Below are positions 1 through 8,522 of a stretch of 55,412 nt of DNA, piece after piece. The DNA lies in NCBI RefSeq assembly GCF_003428165.1, contig NZ_QLIQ01000021.1:1-55412 (forward strand). Reading direction: 5' to 3'. The stretch is from Cysteiniphilum litorale. Lineage in GTDB: Bacteria > Pseudomonadota > Gammaproteobacteria > Francisellales > Francisellaceae. The notes under the pieces were generated by a model that did no database searches, was not told where the DNA came from, and saw only the letters and a list, made by a program, of their open reading frames with translations. Position 1 is the stretch's first letter. Each line of letters starts with the position of its first letter. Both the position numbers and the translations under genes were made by a program.

Positions 1-3000
1 TATCACGCAACTGCTTCTGAGTTTCTGCATCAGTTGCTAAAAGCTCAGGATTTTTTTGCGCAAGTTTGTAAGCCATTTCATTACGCACGGCAATCGTGTA
101 ATAGTAATTCTCTTTAGAGCTTGCAATCTCTGCTTTAAGTGAAGCCTCTTCAATATTTTCTTTATTTACTTTATCCGCGCTAATCGATTTTCTAAGCTCA
201 ACCAACTGTGCTTCAAGCACTTTGAGTTCTTTCGTTTTATCCGCAATCGTACGACAAATATCACTGTGTTCAGTAATCGCATCAAAGGTTGCCTGATCAG
301 TAGCATTTAATGTCGCGCGTACCTGGCGCAATTTCTCAGGCAGTGCCATCTTATAAAGTGGCAACCACAATAAGCCTGCCTCACGCGCAAGACCATAATA
401 GCCCTTACTATCTTGAGTAAACTGGTAAGCCAGTTTTTCTAACTGTGCTTGCGTTGTTTGCGGATTCAAATAGGCTTCAATCTCTAAACGCTTAGTCTCT
501 CTGGTATGCGCTTTCTCAATACGCTCAATCGTTGTTTGTAAGCGTGATTCATCTTTAATCTGATGCTTAAGAATAGATTGGTAATCAACGCCCTGCTCAA
601 CAAGCGCATAAGCATAACGATCGGCTTGTCTGGCAAATTGCACTGAGGTGTTAGCGTAAGCCTGTAAATGCGTTGGTCTAAACACAGAATCAACATAAAC
701 ATGACCATCAAACGCATGTTGCGTTTTCTTATAATAGCGATAGCTTTGATAAGAAGCATCAAGGTAGTTTTTAACCAAATGTATATCCTGATGCTTGGTT
801 GCTGAAGACAGCGCACGAAGTAATGTTACCTTCTCAAGCTTTTTCACATCTACTTTCGCTTGTTTGTAAACAAGAGCAGCCTGTAAGTGATTACCATAAC
901 GCTTGCCATCTGCTAACAACGCTTTAGCTTCTTCAAAACGTGATACACGCTGTAAAGCCAATTGATAACGACGTACACGATCATAATTACCTGCAGCTTC
1001 ACGTAATCGCTCCAGATCAATTTTCGCAAAATCAATAGCGCCACTATACTGATCAAAATTTTGTACAATATCATATGCTAAGGCATCACGCTGATAACCA
1101 TAATGCTGCGCCATTTGACGTAAAATGTCTTTGCGATCATTAGGTTGCGTATGTTGATTAGTACCCTTTTCTTTATCATTAAGTGAAGTAAATGAGGTAG
1201 ATGAAGCATAAGCTTTCTGTTGATCAGCTACGCGATAAAATGCTTGCCAATTTGATCGAGCATGCTTTGCCAATGTTAGATAATCATTAATCACATTGAC
1301 TGATTGACGGTATGCTTTGGTGCCTCTTAAAACCTGTAAGCGTCTATCAAAGTGCCAGTTAGCAATATTGATATCCTTCCATCCATCACTAAAGGCATGC
1401 TCAACATAGCCACTCATCATCGCAAATTGTGATTTGATCTGATGTGCTGTCATCATCTGACCAATGAATGATGCATCAGATGACCTAAAGCGATCAATCA
1501 GATCGTTTGCAGTTTTATGCTCTATGGCATGTGACTTAAGCTTAGCCTGGTCAATTCGGAAAAAGTCACCGACTTCTTTTGCAACATCAGAAGACGCTAA
1601 GGTTGAAGCAACCGCATTTCTCGATTGCCTTAATAAAGCACAACGCCTTGAAACTGCCTCAATTTTTTCTTTATGCTTATTCTTATTCTCATTATTACCA
1701 AGATGATCATCACTTAGTGATTTCAGACTACGAAGCTCAGCATAGCTTTCAAAAAGCGCATGGTTTCGTTGAATATAGTCTCTGGCATCCTTAATAAAGA
1801 CGCGATACTCCACACCAAAGTGCGCAAAGGCTTTTTCATACTGAACATTAGCCGCCTGATTACGCAGCTCATTGATGAAGTCAAATGCTTGAGTATCTTC
1901 ATCAAAAGCTTTAAAGATATGCCGCTGATAACTGCCTAAATCATCGATAATCTTAGCAGCTTGCTCTGGCTGCCATAACTGTTTAAGTGTATAAGCTTTA
2001 GCAAGTGCGTGAATTTGCTCATGCTTTTCATAAAAATCATATGCCTTGTTAAGTGTGGCACTGGTGATACGATTCGCGTGTAAGCTTTCCGTCAGATCAA
2101 TGGTGTTGTTTTTAATGCGATGAGCTAACGCACCATGATCAACTTGCGCCTGATAAAGATCATCCCACAAGCCTTGTACCTCTGGATCATTTTGCGCATC
2201 AGCCAGTGTGCGCTCACCCAGCACCTCATTAATAGCTTTAGATAACTTGGCAATTTCAATACGTTTATCCGCAAACGAGGCAACAATGCGCGCTTCTTCT
2301 CGAATACGTAGCATCTCACGCTGCTCATCACTGATCGCTGCTTCTTTACGCGCCAGTGTTTTTTCAACATAAGCCTGATAATTCGATAAATACAGCCAGG
2401 CATCATGTAACTTATCCGCTGTTTTAGAAACCAAGCCTGCGGCACGCTCAGCAATATGCTCACCATCAAACCCACGGTTAATCGCAAAGCGTACCGGATA
2501 ATCATAAATATGATCTTTTAAGCCACCGCGCGTCACCACTTCTTTAACATGATCAAGATCATTGAAGGTTTCACCATCAACAAATAAATCAAAGTTCTCT
2601 CGATGACGTGTACCACCCACCAGAAACAAGTGACGATCCCAACCGACTGAGTCAACATCAGCAAGCGTATGATCAAAAGTAGCACCCTGTAGTTTATGAA
2701 TTGTCGCAGCATAGGCATAGTTAAAATGATTATACGCAGCCGGATCAAACGTAATGCTTTGTCCTGATTTAAGCGTCACAGTAACGTGCTTTTCATCAAC
2801 AGCACTCACCGTCCCCATAAAGCCATTCTTAACACCAAGATTTTTATCATTGCGCGTAAACAATAAGCGCTCACCAACAGCAATGGTTAGCTGTTTGTGA
2901 TTGTCGTTTTTAAAGTGCACACCACCATCAAGCTTTCCTTGTCCAACTAATCGCTCCCGCGCCATCTTATTAAGCGAATCTATACTATCATTCTTATGCG

Positions 3001-5200
3001 CTAACATCATAACTTCAGATAGTGGTGCACCAGCATCAAGATGTGACTGCCAACGCTCAAGCATCGCAGTATGCTTGTCTTTACCCTGATCATAAAAATG
3101 AACATGTCCATGCGATTGATAAAGATCAAAACCTTTGCCTGTATCCTGCGTTTCAAAATTAACCGTTGCCTCACGCTGCCAGTCTTTCTTCTGACGAATA
3201 ATATCCGTCATCTTAGAAGCGCCAACCTCATCAATGATTGAGCGCATCGATGCACCTGGTCCAATCGGCTGCGTTTGCTCATCATCACCAATACCAACAA
3301 GCTTCGCTTCGGCTTGCACCACATGTTTCATCAAACGATGTGCATCATCTAGTGCCAGCATCCCAAACTCATCAACAACGATAATATCACGCTTAGATAA
3401 ACGTAAATGCCCTTTATCTAACTGATAAAGTAACGATGCCGCAGTATGTGACTTAATATCAGAAGAAGATTGAAGCTCAGCAGCTGCCGCACCAGATAGC
3501 GCCGTACCGACAACATTAAAGCCCGCCTTTTGCCATATTTCATTGGCAAGCTTCATCATAAAGCTCTTACCCGTACCCGCAAAACCAACAGTCACACCAA
3601 TGGATTTACCTTGAAGTAAATGACGCAATGACTGCTCTTGGGTTGGACGTAAGTCATAAGATTTTAATACTTTGGCAATGTCAGTATCATAAACATGAAA
3701 GCCTTTACGCTTATTAAGCGTCCTGGCCATATCACGCAAATCGAGCTCTTTATCAAAATGCAGCTTGGTGGTATAGCTGTCTCGTCCATCAATACCAACA
3801 CCCAAATAGACCAGTTTCTGATCTTGAATAACCTTCTGATACACCGCATTAAAGTTTTGTGTACCCACCTCATCGTGCTCAAAAACCGATTCTTTGATCT
3901 GCTTATCACTAAAAATTCCATGATTGGCTTCGAGTTTTTCAATCACTTGATACGTCAAAGCAGATTGTGAAAGCGGTGAGTTAGTTTGATTATTAACCAA
4001 ATCAGCCTGATGAGTACTTACCGTATACTTATCAACATCACCCTTAATGTCAGAGGATAGACTAGAAATAACACTATTTTGAACGATCGAGGGAGTGCTA
4101 TTTTTTGAGTCAGCAGCTATTTTCGCGACAGAATCATGGGAAGGTAGCTGACCATTGACAGAATTTTTAGGCGCAGTGTCAATGTCATTTGTGGTTTTAG
4201 CTGCCAATGGTAAAGGTGAAAAAGGAGAAACAGCGTCATTTTGTTCACCCTTCCCTAGCGTCTCATCTGCACTTTCTTCAGTCTTTTCTGTTATATTTTC
4301 ACTTATCTTTTCTTTTATTTTTTCTTCTTTTTCTATATTTTCATGCTGCTGACTTTTAACAATACTCAACACGTCATTCGGTACTGCAAAACGGGATAAC
4401 TCCTCTTCAACATGTGCTGAATCAATGCAAACATGTTCCTGCTCAAGCTTCTTAATAATGATCTCTGGATTGTCTTGAATCTTTAATAAATTCTCAGCTT
4501 TGATTAATTGATTTTGCGCTAGTTTATACTTTTGATGTTCGCTATCTTTCATGTGTTTAGCTTTGCCAACTTTCTTCATAGGCACTAGATCAAGACCACG
4601 ATCAGCGTAACTTCTATGATCAATTTGAACATCTAAACCTTTGCGCTTTGCAAATTCATTGACACACTCAGACCACTCACTTCTAACCTTAAGATACATT
4701 TCCTTAAGCTCACCCATCTTCAATTGCATCTTGTTACTGAAACCTGTTTCAGTTAATTGACGCATGGGCATTAAAATATGAAAGTGCGGATTGTTCTTTT
4801 CCCAGTGCATGGCAACATCAGCAAACATGCCATCAATAGCAATATACTTTGTAACAAACTCATCAACTAACTCTTTGGCATCAGCAAAACTAAATTCCAA
4901 CGGAATAGAAACATCATCATGAAAACAAAGTTGCGCACGTGGATGCTTTTCAATAAGCTCTATGCGATTCCATATTTGATCAGATAGCTCTTTACTTGAG
5001 TCAAACTTTTTTACCCATTCAGGGGCATTCTCAGGTAAATAACTCTTTTTGAAAACAACGTGATTCTTATCACTAAAATCAATTGTCTTATCTAGGCGTA
5101 TACACTTTTTTGATTCTCCACGAATGTAAGCTGCGGCAAATACCGCATTAAAGCCTTCTGCTCGCTTACCGAAGTTTCGGGAGTAGTGATAAATCGCCAT
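1..5200 (-). CDS. traA: Ti-type TraA relaxase-helicase (MobQ), C-terminus outside window
   Basis: The frame is open from the ATG at 5200 to the left edge (at least 1,733 codons, no stop), so the C-terminus is missing. The N-terminus begins MAIYHYSRNFGKR, typical of the MobA/MobL relaxase family. The metal-binding histidine motif is HWEKNNPHFHI with H132, H139 and H141. A second half carries a RecD-like superfamily-1 helicase: Walker A GFAGTGKS (K545) and a DEFGM Walker B near residues 610-614. Between them (about 290-400) is a low-complexity acidic/serine linker. The role is to nick oriT, stay covalently bound to the strand and unwind it for transfer. It reads away from a MobQ-like oriT, with traC/traD-like genes on the other side, as in Ti plasmids. 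Relaxase identity is firm; the Ti-TraA assignment rests on architecture and layout. Confidence 0.92.
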   Translation of the reverse strand, partial: MAIYHYSRNFGKRAEGFNAVFAAAYIRGESKKCIRLDKTIDFSDKNHVVFKKSYLPENAPEWVKKFDSSKELSDQIWNRIELIEKHPRAQLCFHDDVSIPLEFSFADAKELVDEFVTKYIAIDGMFADVAMHWEKNNPHFHILMPMRQLTETGFSNKMQLKMGELKEMYLKVRSEWSECVNEFAKRKGLDVQIDHRSYADRGLDLVPMKKVGKAKHMKDSEHQKYKLAQNQLIKAENLLKIQDNPEIIIKKLEQEHVCIDSAHVEEELSRFAVPNDVLSIVKSQQHENIEKEEKIKEKISENITEKTEESADETLGKGEQNDAVSPFSPLPLAAKTTNDIDTAPKNSVNGQLPSHDSVAKIAADSKNSTPSIVQNSVISSLSSDIKGDVDKYTVSTHQADLVNNQTNSPLSQSALTYQVIEKLEANHGIFSDKQIKESVFEHDEVGTQNFNAVYQKVIQDQKLVYLGVGIDGRDSYTTKLHFDKELDLRDMARTLNKRKGFHVYDTDIAKVLKSYDLRPTQEQSLRHLLQGKSIGVTVGFAGTGKSFMMKLANEIWQKAGFNVVGTALSGAAAAELQSSSDIKSHTAASLLYQLDKGHLRLSKRDIIVVDEFGMLALDDAHRLMKHVVQAEAKLVGIGDDEQTQPIGPGASMRSIIDEVGASKMTDIIRQKKDWQREATVNFETQDTGKGFDLYQSHGHVHFYDQGKDKHTAMLERWQSHLDAGAPLSEVMMLAHKNDSIDSLNKMARERLVGQGKLDGGVHFKNDNHKQLTIAVGERLLFTRNDKNLGVKNGFMGTVSAVDEKHVTVTLKSGQSITFDPAAYNHFNYAYAATIHKLQGATFDHTLADVDSVGWDRHLFLVGGTRHRENFDLFVDGETFNDLDHVKEVVTRGGLKDHIYDYPVRFAINRGFDGEHIAERAAGLVSKTADKLHDAWLYLSNYQAYVEKTLARKEAAISDEQREMLRIREEARIVASFADKRIEIAKLSKAINEVLGERTLADAQNDPEVQGLWDDLYQAQVDHGALAHRIKNNTIDLTESLHANRITSATLNKAYDFYEKHEQIHALAKAYTLKQLWQPEQAAKIIDDLGSYQRHIFKAFDEDTQAFDFINELRNQAANVQYEKAFAHFGVEYRVFIKDARDYIQRNHALFESYAELRSLKSLSDDHLGNNENKNKHKEKIEAVSRRCALLRQSRNAVASTLASSDVAKEVGDFFRIDQAKLKSHAIEHKTANDLIDRFRSSDASFIGQMMTAHQIKSQFAMMSGYVEHAFSDGWKDINIANWHFDRRLQVLRGTKAYRQSVNVINDYLTLAKHARSNWQAFYRVADQQKAYASSTSFTSLNDKEKGTNQHTQPNDRKDILRQMAQHYGYQRDALAYDIVQNFDQYSGAIDFAKIDLERLREAAGNYDRVRRYQLALQRVSRFEEAKALLADGKRYGNHLQAALVYKQAKVDVKKLEKVTLLRALSSATKHQDIHLVKNYLDASYQSYRYYKKTQHAFDGHVYVDSVFRPTHLQAYANTSVQFARQADRYAYALVEQGVDYQSILKHQIKDESRLQTTIERIEKAHTRETKRLEIEAYLNPQTTQAQLEKLAYQFTQDSKGYYGLAREAGLLWLPLYKMALPEKLRQVRATLNATDQATFDAITEHSDICRTIADKTKELKVLEAQLVELRKSISADKVNKENIEEASLKAEIASSKENYYYTIAVRNEMAYKLAQKNPELLATDAETQKQLRD

Positions 5201-5241
5201 CTAGTACTATTCAATCATTATATTGATACCCAGTACTTTAG

Positions 5242-5330
5242 CAGATCGCACAGTAAGTCGCAAGACTTACACAAGTGCGCATTAGGTTAGGAACGCAAAA
5301 ACCAAGGTGCCGATCTGGTCACAACCTAAT
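5242..5330. other. oriT: Origin of transfer (oriT), MobQ/RSF1010-like
   Basis: Seen directly: a perfect 7-bp inverted repeat GTAAGTC/GACTTAC (5253-5259 and 5264-5270) with a GCAA loop, followed at once by ACAAGTGCGCATTA. The AAGTGCGC core matches the nick-region core of RSF1010- and pSK41-type oriTs, so nicking is expected within GTGCGC at 5275-5280. Two further inverted repeats wrap it: CAGATCG (5242-5248) with CGATCTG (5311-5317), and ATTAGGTT (5281-5288) with AACCTAAT (5323-5330). It sits between a MobQ relaxase and divergent traC/traD-like genes, which is where Ti plasmids have oriT. Confidence 0.82.
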
Positions 5331-5372
5331 GTTCTAATGAATTCGCTACGCTCATGTTTTCTTAAGAGTCCT

Positions 5373-5401
5373 TTGCTGCTATCATGAACCTGTCATAATC
5401 A
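5373..5401 (+). promoter_or_regulatory. Candidate promoter for traC/traD
   Basis: TTGCTG at 5373-5378 and TAATCA at 5396-5401 are separated by 17 bases, about 20 bases upstream of the AAGGAAG ribosome-binding site of the traC-like gene. The -10 is imperfect. It lies next to oriT, so relaxosome binding could repress it (inference). Confidence 0.4.
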
Positions 5402-5423
5402 GATTAAAATTAAGGAAGTTTTG

Positions 5424-5702
5424 ATGGCTGCCAAGAAAAAGACACCACAAGAACGTAAAGCGGATATTCAAAAGCAAATCGATGAGCTTAAAAAACTGGA
5501 AGCAAAGATTGACAAAGATCGCGCTGATAAAGTTGGTAAGTTGGCACTCAAATATGGCGTGACTAATCTGGAAGATGACATCATCGAAAAAGAGTTTAAA
5601 GCCATTGCCGAAAAATACAAAGAAGATAAAGAGATGATGAATAAATTGGATGATGAAGTAAAAAAGTCATCATCAGACTCAACCGCAAGCGCACCGAGTT
5701 AA
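5424..5702 (+). CDS. traC: TraC-like relaxosome accessory protein
   Basis: 92 residues from the ATG at 5424; a TTG at 5421 is in frame, but AAGGAAG at 5412-5418 is better spaced for the ATG. The protein is a lysine/glutamate-rich coiled coil (about residues 8-35), then DKVGKLALKYGV and an acidic helix. This pattern resembles the Ti-plasmid TraC family (a coiled coil followed by R-IG-IALKAGL). It is the first gene across oriT from the relaxase, as in Ti traCDG, and is likely to bind oriT DNA and help the relaxase. Its 3' end contains an A AAA AAG heptamer in the shift-prone register (5660-5666), after which the frame reads only 12 more codons, ending in a serine/alanine tail. Confidence 0.65.
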   Translation: MAAKKKTPQERKADIQKQIDELKKLEAKIDKDRADKVGKLALKYGVTNLEDDIIEKEFKAIAEKYKEDKEMMNKLDDEVKKSSSDSTASAPS

Positions 5703-6166
5703 CTTCCCTTTCAGTACGTGAACGCAAAAAGGACTCACGGCAAAAGTTCTTAATCGGTCTTGCCTTTGAAAAAGCAAACCTTGAGTTGTTCTTAAAACCA
5801 CAATGCACATTTTGTAAATTATCGGCAGACAAGGTCAACCATTATATAAACTCAGCATTTGCAACAGCAGTCTGCAAAAAAGCAATTGAGTTAATTGAAA
5901 GTAATGTGCAAGAGCATGATTTTTATAAAATCGGTTCTGCGGTTTTTAATGCGCGTAACTATGAATACCAAAGTAGTAAAAATAGTAAACGTGATCAACT
6001 CTTTGCCCTGTTTGGCCAGGAGTACGAGAAAATACGTTTCCACAATATTGTGCGTTTGGGTGGTGACATCATTGCTTCAGGGTTGAGTGAATATCACAAA
6101 GCAACCGTGGTGGGGTCAATCCACTTTATCGCCAAGCAATATTTCAATGTGGATCATACACTGTGA
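5657..6166 (+). CDS. traD: TraD-like protein, -1 frame relative to traC, no ordinary start codon
   Basis: This frame opens after a TGA at 5654-5656 and overlaps the end of traC. It has no ATG, GTG or TTG before 5786, yet the bases before 5786 encode a conserved-looking block, RERKKDSRQKFLIGLAFEKA, which resembles Ti-plasmid TraD (basic patch, then LIxxGxxxEKA). Starting at the TTG at 5786 would cut that block off. The frame is best reached by a -1 slip on A AAA AAG at 5660-5666, giving a TraC-TraD fusion of about 246 residues. The C-terminal 125 residues, including a CTFC motif, are longer than usual TraD and were not recognised. Alternatives are initiation at ATC, or a broken gene. Confidence 0.55.
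   Translation, partial: SKKVIIRLNRKRTELTSLSVRERKKDSRQKFLIGLAFEKANLELFLKPQCTFCKLSADKVNHYINSAFATAVCKKAIELIESNVQEHDFYKIGSAVFNARNYEYQSSKNSKRDQLFALFGQEYEKIRFHNIVRLGGDIIASGLSEYHKATVVGSIHFIAKQYFNVDHTL
5660..5666 (+). promoter_or_regulatory. Candidate -1 ribosomal frameshift site (A AAA AAG)
   Basis: Codons in the traC frame are GTA AAA AAG, so the heptamer is in the same register as the E. coli dnaX slippery site. A slip puts ribosomes into the traD-like frame. A weak imperfect hairpin (ACTC at 5677-5680 with GAGT at 5696-5699) lies about 10 bases downstream; no strong upstream Shine-Dalgarno stimulator is obvious. Confidence 0.5.
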
Positions 6167-6541
6167 AGTCAATCATACTTCATAACCACAATTTCGTTGT
6201 CGATATTTTCCAACACACAACAACTCGACACACTTCATAAGTGCACCACCCTTCTGCCAAGTAAGTAAAGTCATCACGGCACTTATTCGGTCTCGTTGTT
6301 TTTGATTTCCCATTGGGATTATTTATTTTTTAATTTTATATTTTTCATATAATTATTATTTAGCTATATTAATTACTATTTTAAACAACGATATAAAGCG
6401 TTTTAAAGCGATCTACAGTAAGTTCTAAAGCAATCTGTTCGCGCGTACAGATAATTAATAAAAACTATTTTAAATTAATTACTTGATATTTTATTTATAT
6501 AATGATAAATATGGCACTATAAATAGTTACATGGAATTATT
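6167..6541. other. AT-rich intergenic region upstream of parB-like gene
   Basis: 375 bases without a convincing gene. It holds a near-palindrome CTGTTCGCGCGTACAG (6435-6450, one mismatched pair) whose CGCGCGTA core is shared with the palindromes of the parAB operon, so it may be an operator or ParB site. A possible promoter is TTGATA (about 6483) with TAAATA 17 bases downstream, ahead of the ATG at 6542. No terminator is evident after traD. Confidence 0.4.
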
Positions 6542-7303
6542 ATGGAAGTTATTGAAATTAATCCAAGCCAATGTAAGCGATGGGAGTTTGCCGATCGATC
6601 TGCCTTTGAATTTGGTGACATTCACGCCCTTGGCATGGACATCAAAAAAAATGGTCAGGTTGAACCCGTCATGGTCAGGCCACTTAAAAATGATGCGCAA
6701 TACAAATATGAAGTGATTGCTGGTAGCAGACGGTGGAAAGCATGTCTTGAGCTCGATATTGATTTAAGAGTCATTGTTAAAGACATCTCTGACGAGCAGG
6801 CTTATTTCCTTCAGCTGCGTGAAAATGAAAAGCAGCCTATCTCAGATTACTCCAGGGGCATTCACTTTCAGAAGCTACTGGATAGCAATAAAACAACGGT
6901 TGCTGAAATCGCAAGTTACCTGCATTGCTCAAAAGAGAAAGTATACGACTTATTGTCGTTTAATAAGGTGCCACAGCAAATTTGGGATGCTGTGATCAAT
7001 ATGGGTAAGGTCAGCTGCCGATCGTCCAAGGTAATCGCTCTATTAGCCCGTAAAGGCGATGAATATATCGCAGCTTTAATTGAAATCGCTGAAGACATCC
7101 GCAAAGGCGCAGGTTGTAAAAAAATCGAGAAGCTTGTTAATGAGATCGTTCATGGCGAACAAGATATCGATGATCATAAAGAAATCATCACTGATCATGG
7201 CCAAGTTATTGGTAAATGGGTTAAAAATACCATCGTCTTTGATCAGAGCTTTATAATCTCTCAAGATCAAATTGAACAAGCACTAAAGGAATTGATAAAC
7301 TAA
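6542..7303 (+). CDS. ParB/KorB-like DNA-binding protein (orphan)
   Basis: 253 residues with the ParB/Spo0J layout: an N-terminal ParB domain (NGQVEPVMVRP at about 38-48; GSRRWKACL at about 61-69, the arginine-rich box; LRENEKQPISDYSRG, about 92-106), then a helix-turn-helix (TVAEIASYLHCSKEKVYDLL, about 118-137). No parA lies beside it. It is a paralogue of the ParB at 8523-9416, sharing the WE-R--FE-G-I start and SDYS-GI motif. It could be a KorB-like transcription regulator of the transfer or partition genes rather than a segregation protein. A CGCGCG near-palindrome 90 bases upstream is a candidate self-regulation site. The family is clear; the exact role is inference. Confidence 0.78.
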   Translation: MEVIEINPSQCKRWEFADRSAFEFGDIHALGMDIKKNGQVEPVMVRPLKNDAQYKYEVIAGSRRWKACLELDIDLRVIVKDISDEQAYFLQLRENEKQPISDYSRGIHFQKLLDSNKTTVAEIASYLHCSKEKVYDLLSFNKVPQQIWDAVINMGKVSCRSSKVIALLARKGDEYIAALIEIAEDIRKGAGCKKIEKLVNEIVHGEQDIDDHKEIITDHGQVIGKWVKNTIVFDQSFIISQDQIEQALKELIN

Positions 7304-7328
7304 GGGCAGAATATTTGAGGAGAGAAAA

Positions 7329-8291
7329 ATGGAACTTTTAAATGCAATTAAATCGCTTGGTGCTTTTGCTGTTTATCTTTTTAATCAATGGTTTGAGTGG
7401 GCTTGGTATCTTAAATTTTTATCTAGCCTAGTATTGCTCTTCATAATTTTTTTCATTGGCATATTTACTTTAGCAATATTTTATGGATATCAAAAGCCGA
7501 CTATGCTTAATGATAAAGAAACACAGATACTTGGAATGTTTGTAAATAAGAAAAATATGGAGGGAGATAAAGATTATGGCACACCAGGAAGCATGAGCCT
7601 ACAACTTATAATCATATTTTTGTTTTTTGGTGTAATCACATACTATTGTTTCTCTATACCATGGATCGGTATAAAAGCAGCTATAATCACAGTACTTATA
7701 AGTATCGCAATTTACTATTTCAAGATCGTTATTAACTATGGCTACGCCATTTTACCAGCGATTTTGATAATAACCACAATAACAATCTTACTTTCTCTGA
7801 ATTCCTTTAATTTTGGATTACCTGACTTTCCACCACACTATATTTTTGACTGGTGGGGACTAGGAATTAATTCAACAAGCAATAGTGTCCACATTTTACC
7901 ATTTCCAAATATTACTGTTAACGCAACTGATTACGAGATTAATTTTAACCAGTACTACTATTTATTAGTTCTTCTGATTAGCCTTTATGGAATATTTCTT
8001 AATTTATCTAACCTTGTTAAATGGCGTAATAAAAATTATGATAAATCTATCAAAATAAAAACGGACTCATCAATTGAAATTGATATTAGTAATGTACAAG
8101 AGACTATAAATAACGAGAGAAAAATTTATAACCAACTTAAAGATATTGGCTTTAGCCAGGATAGCATCAATATAATAAAGTCAGAGCATAGTGACTTAAC
8201 AATATCTGAAGTATTACATGATATGATCAAACAAAACCCAGACAACCAGAAAAAATACATCATTAACAGACTTAATAGCTTTCAATCTTAG
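7329..8291 (+). CDS. Unknown multi-pass membrane protein
   Basis: 320 residues, with a strong ribosome-binding site (GAGGAGAG) before the ATG, 25 bases after the orphan parB. I do not recognise the family. About six hydrophobic segments are visible: near residues 9-27, 30-54, 95-115, 117-137, 139-159 and 209-227. A loop holding PDFPPHYIFDWWGLG lies between the last two. The C-terminal 85 residues are soluble and charged, ending in a helical stretch (QLKDIGFSQDSINIIKSEHS). AT content is higher than in the tra genes. It ends convergently onto the parAB operon, with a 14-bp palindrome at the junction. Confidence 0.6.
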   Translation: MELLNAIKSLGAFAVYLFNQWFEWAWYLKFLSSLVLLFIIFFIGIFTLAIFYGYQKPTMLNDKETQILGMFVNKKNMEGDKDYGTPGSMSLQLIIIFLFFGVITYYCFSIPWIGIKAAIITVLISIAIYYFKIVINYGYAILPAILIITTITILLSLNSFNFGLPDFPPHYIFDWWGLGINSTSNSVHILPFPNITVNATDYEINFNQYYYLLVLLISLYGIFLNLSNLVKWRNKNYDKSIKIKTDSSIEIDISNVQETINNERKIYNQLKDIGFSQDSINIIKSEHSDLTISEVLHDMIKQNPDNQKKYIINRLNSFQS

Positions 8292-8292
8292 C

Positions 8293-8306
8293 GTTACGCG
8301 CGTAAC
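8293..8306. repeat. parS/operator candidate palindrome, copy 1
   Basis: GTTACGCGCGTAAC, a perfect 14-bp palindrome just past the stop of the membrane protein gene and touching the stop of the last gene of the parA operon. The same sequence recurs at 9434-9447 and 10150-10163. The T-rich stretch after it could let it act as a terminator as well. Confidence 0.6.
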
Positions 8307-8518
8307 TATTTTTTATTTATGTGATTTTCATAGTAATATGATACAATTTCATCTATAACTTCACCTCTTCTACGGAAATTTAAAGCTATCTTTAAACTCC
8401 CTATTTTTTCTAAAGTATCTTTATTTAGCCAATCAGAAAATTGAACCTTCCCAGATTCTTTTAAAGCGTCCCTAATTTTTTTCTGACTTTTTTTAAGTAC
8501 TTCTAATCTATCAGACAT
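8306..8518 (-). CDS. Small third gene of the parAB operon
   Basis: 70 residues from the ATG at 8518; a TTG at 8530 in frame would add four residues and overlap the parB stop. The sequence is charged and helical (EVLKKSQKKIRDALKESG), then LKIALNFRRRGEVIDEIVSYY, which looks like a ribbon-helix-helix or short DNA-binding fold, though I cannot name a family. It follows parB with almost no gap, so it is probably translated with it and may be a regulator or centromere-binding helper. Confidence 0.55.
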   Translation of the reverse strand: MSDRLEVLKKSQKKIRDALKESGKVQFSDWLNKDTLEKIGSLKIALNFRRRGEVIDEIVSYYYENHINKK

Positions 8519-8522
8519 TACT

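Noticed and set aside
484-2748. Several 60-126-residue frames on either strand inside 1-5200
   Set aside because: They overlap one uninterrupted relaxase-helicase frame on the minus strand that runs to the window edge.
5786-6166. Independent gene starting at TTG 5786
   Set aside because: It would remove the conserved RERKKDSRQKFLIGLAFEKA stretch upstream and has no ribosome-binding site; frameshift from traC fits better.
8293-8306. Palindrome read only as a transcription terminator
   Set aside because: The same core recurs between parA and parB and upstream of the parA promoter, where terminators make no sense. A side role as terminator stays possible at the first copy.
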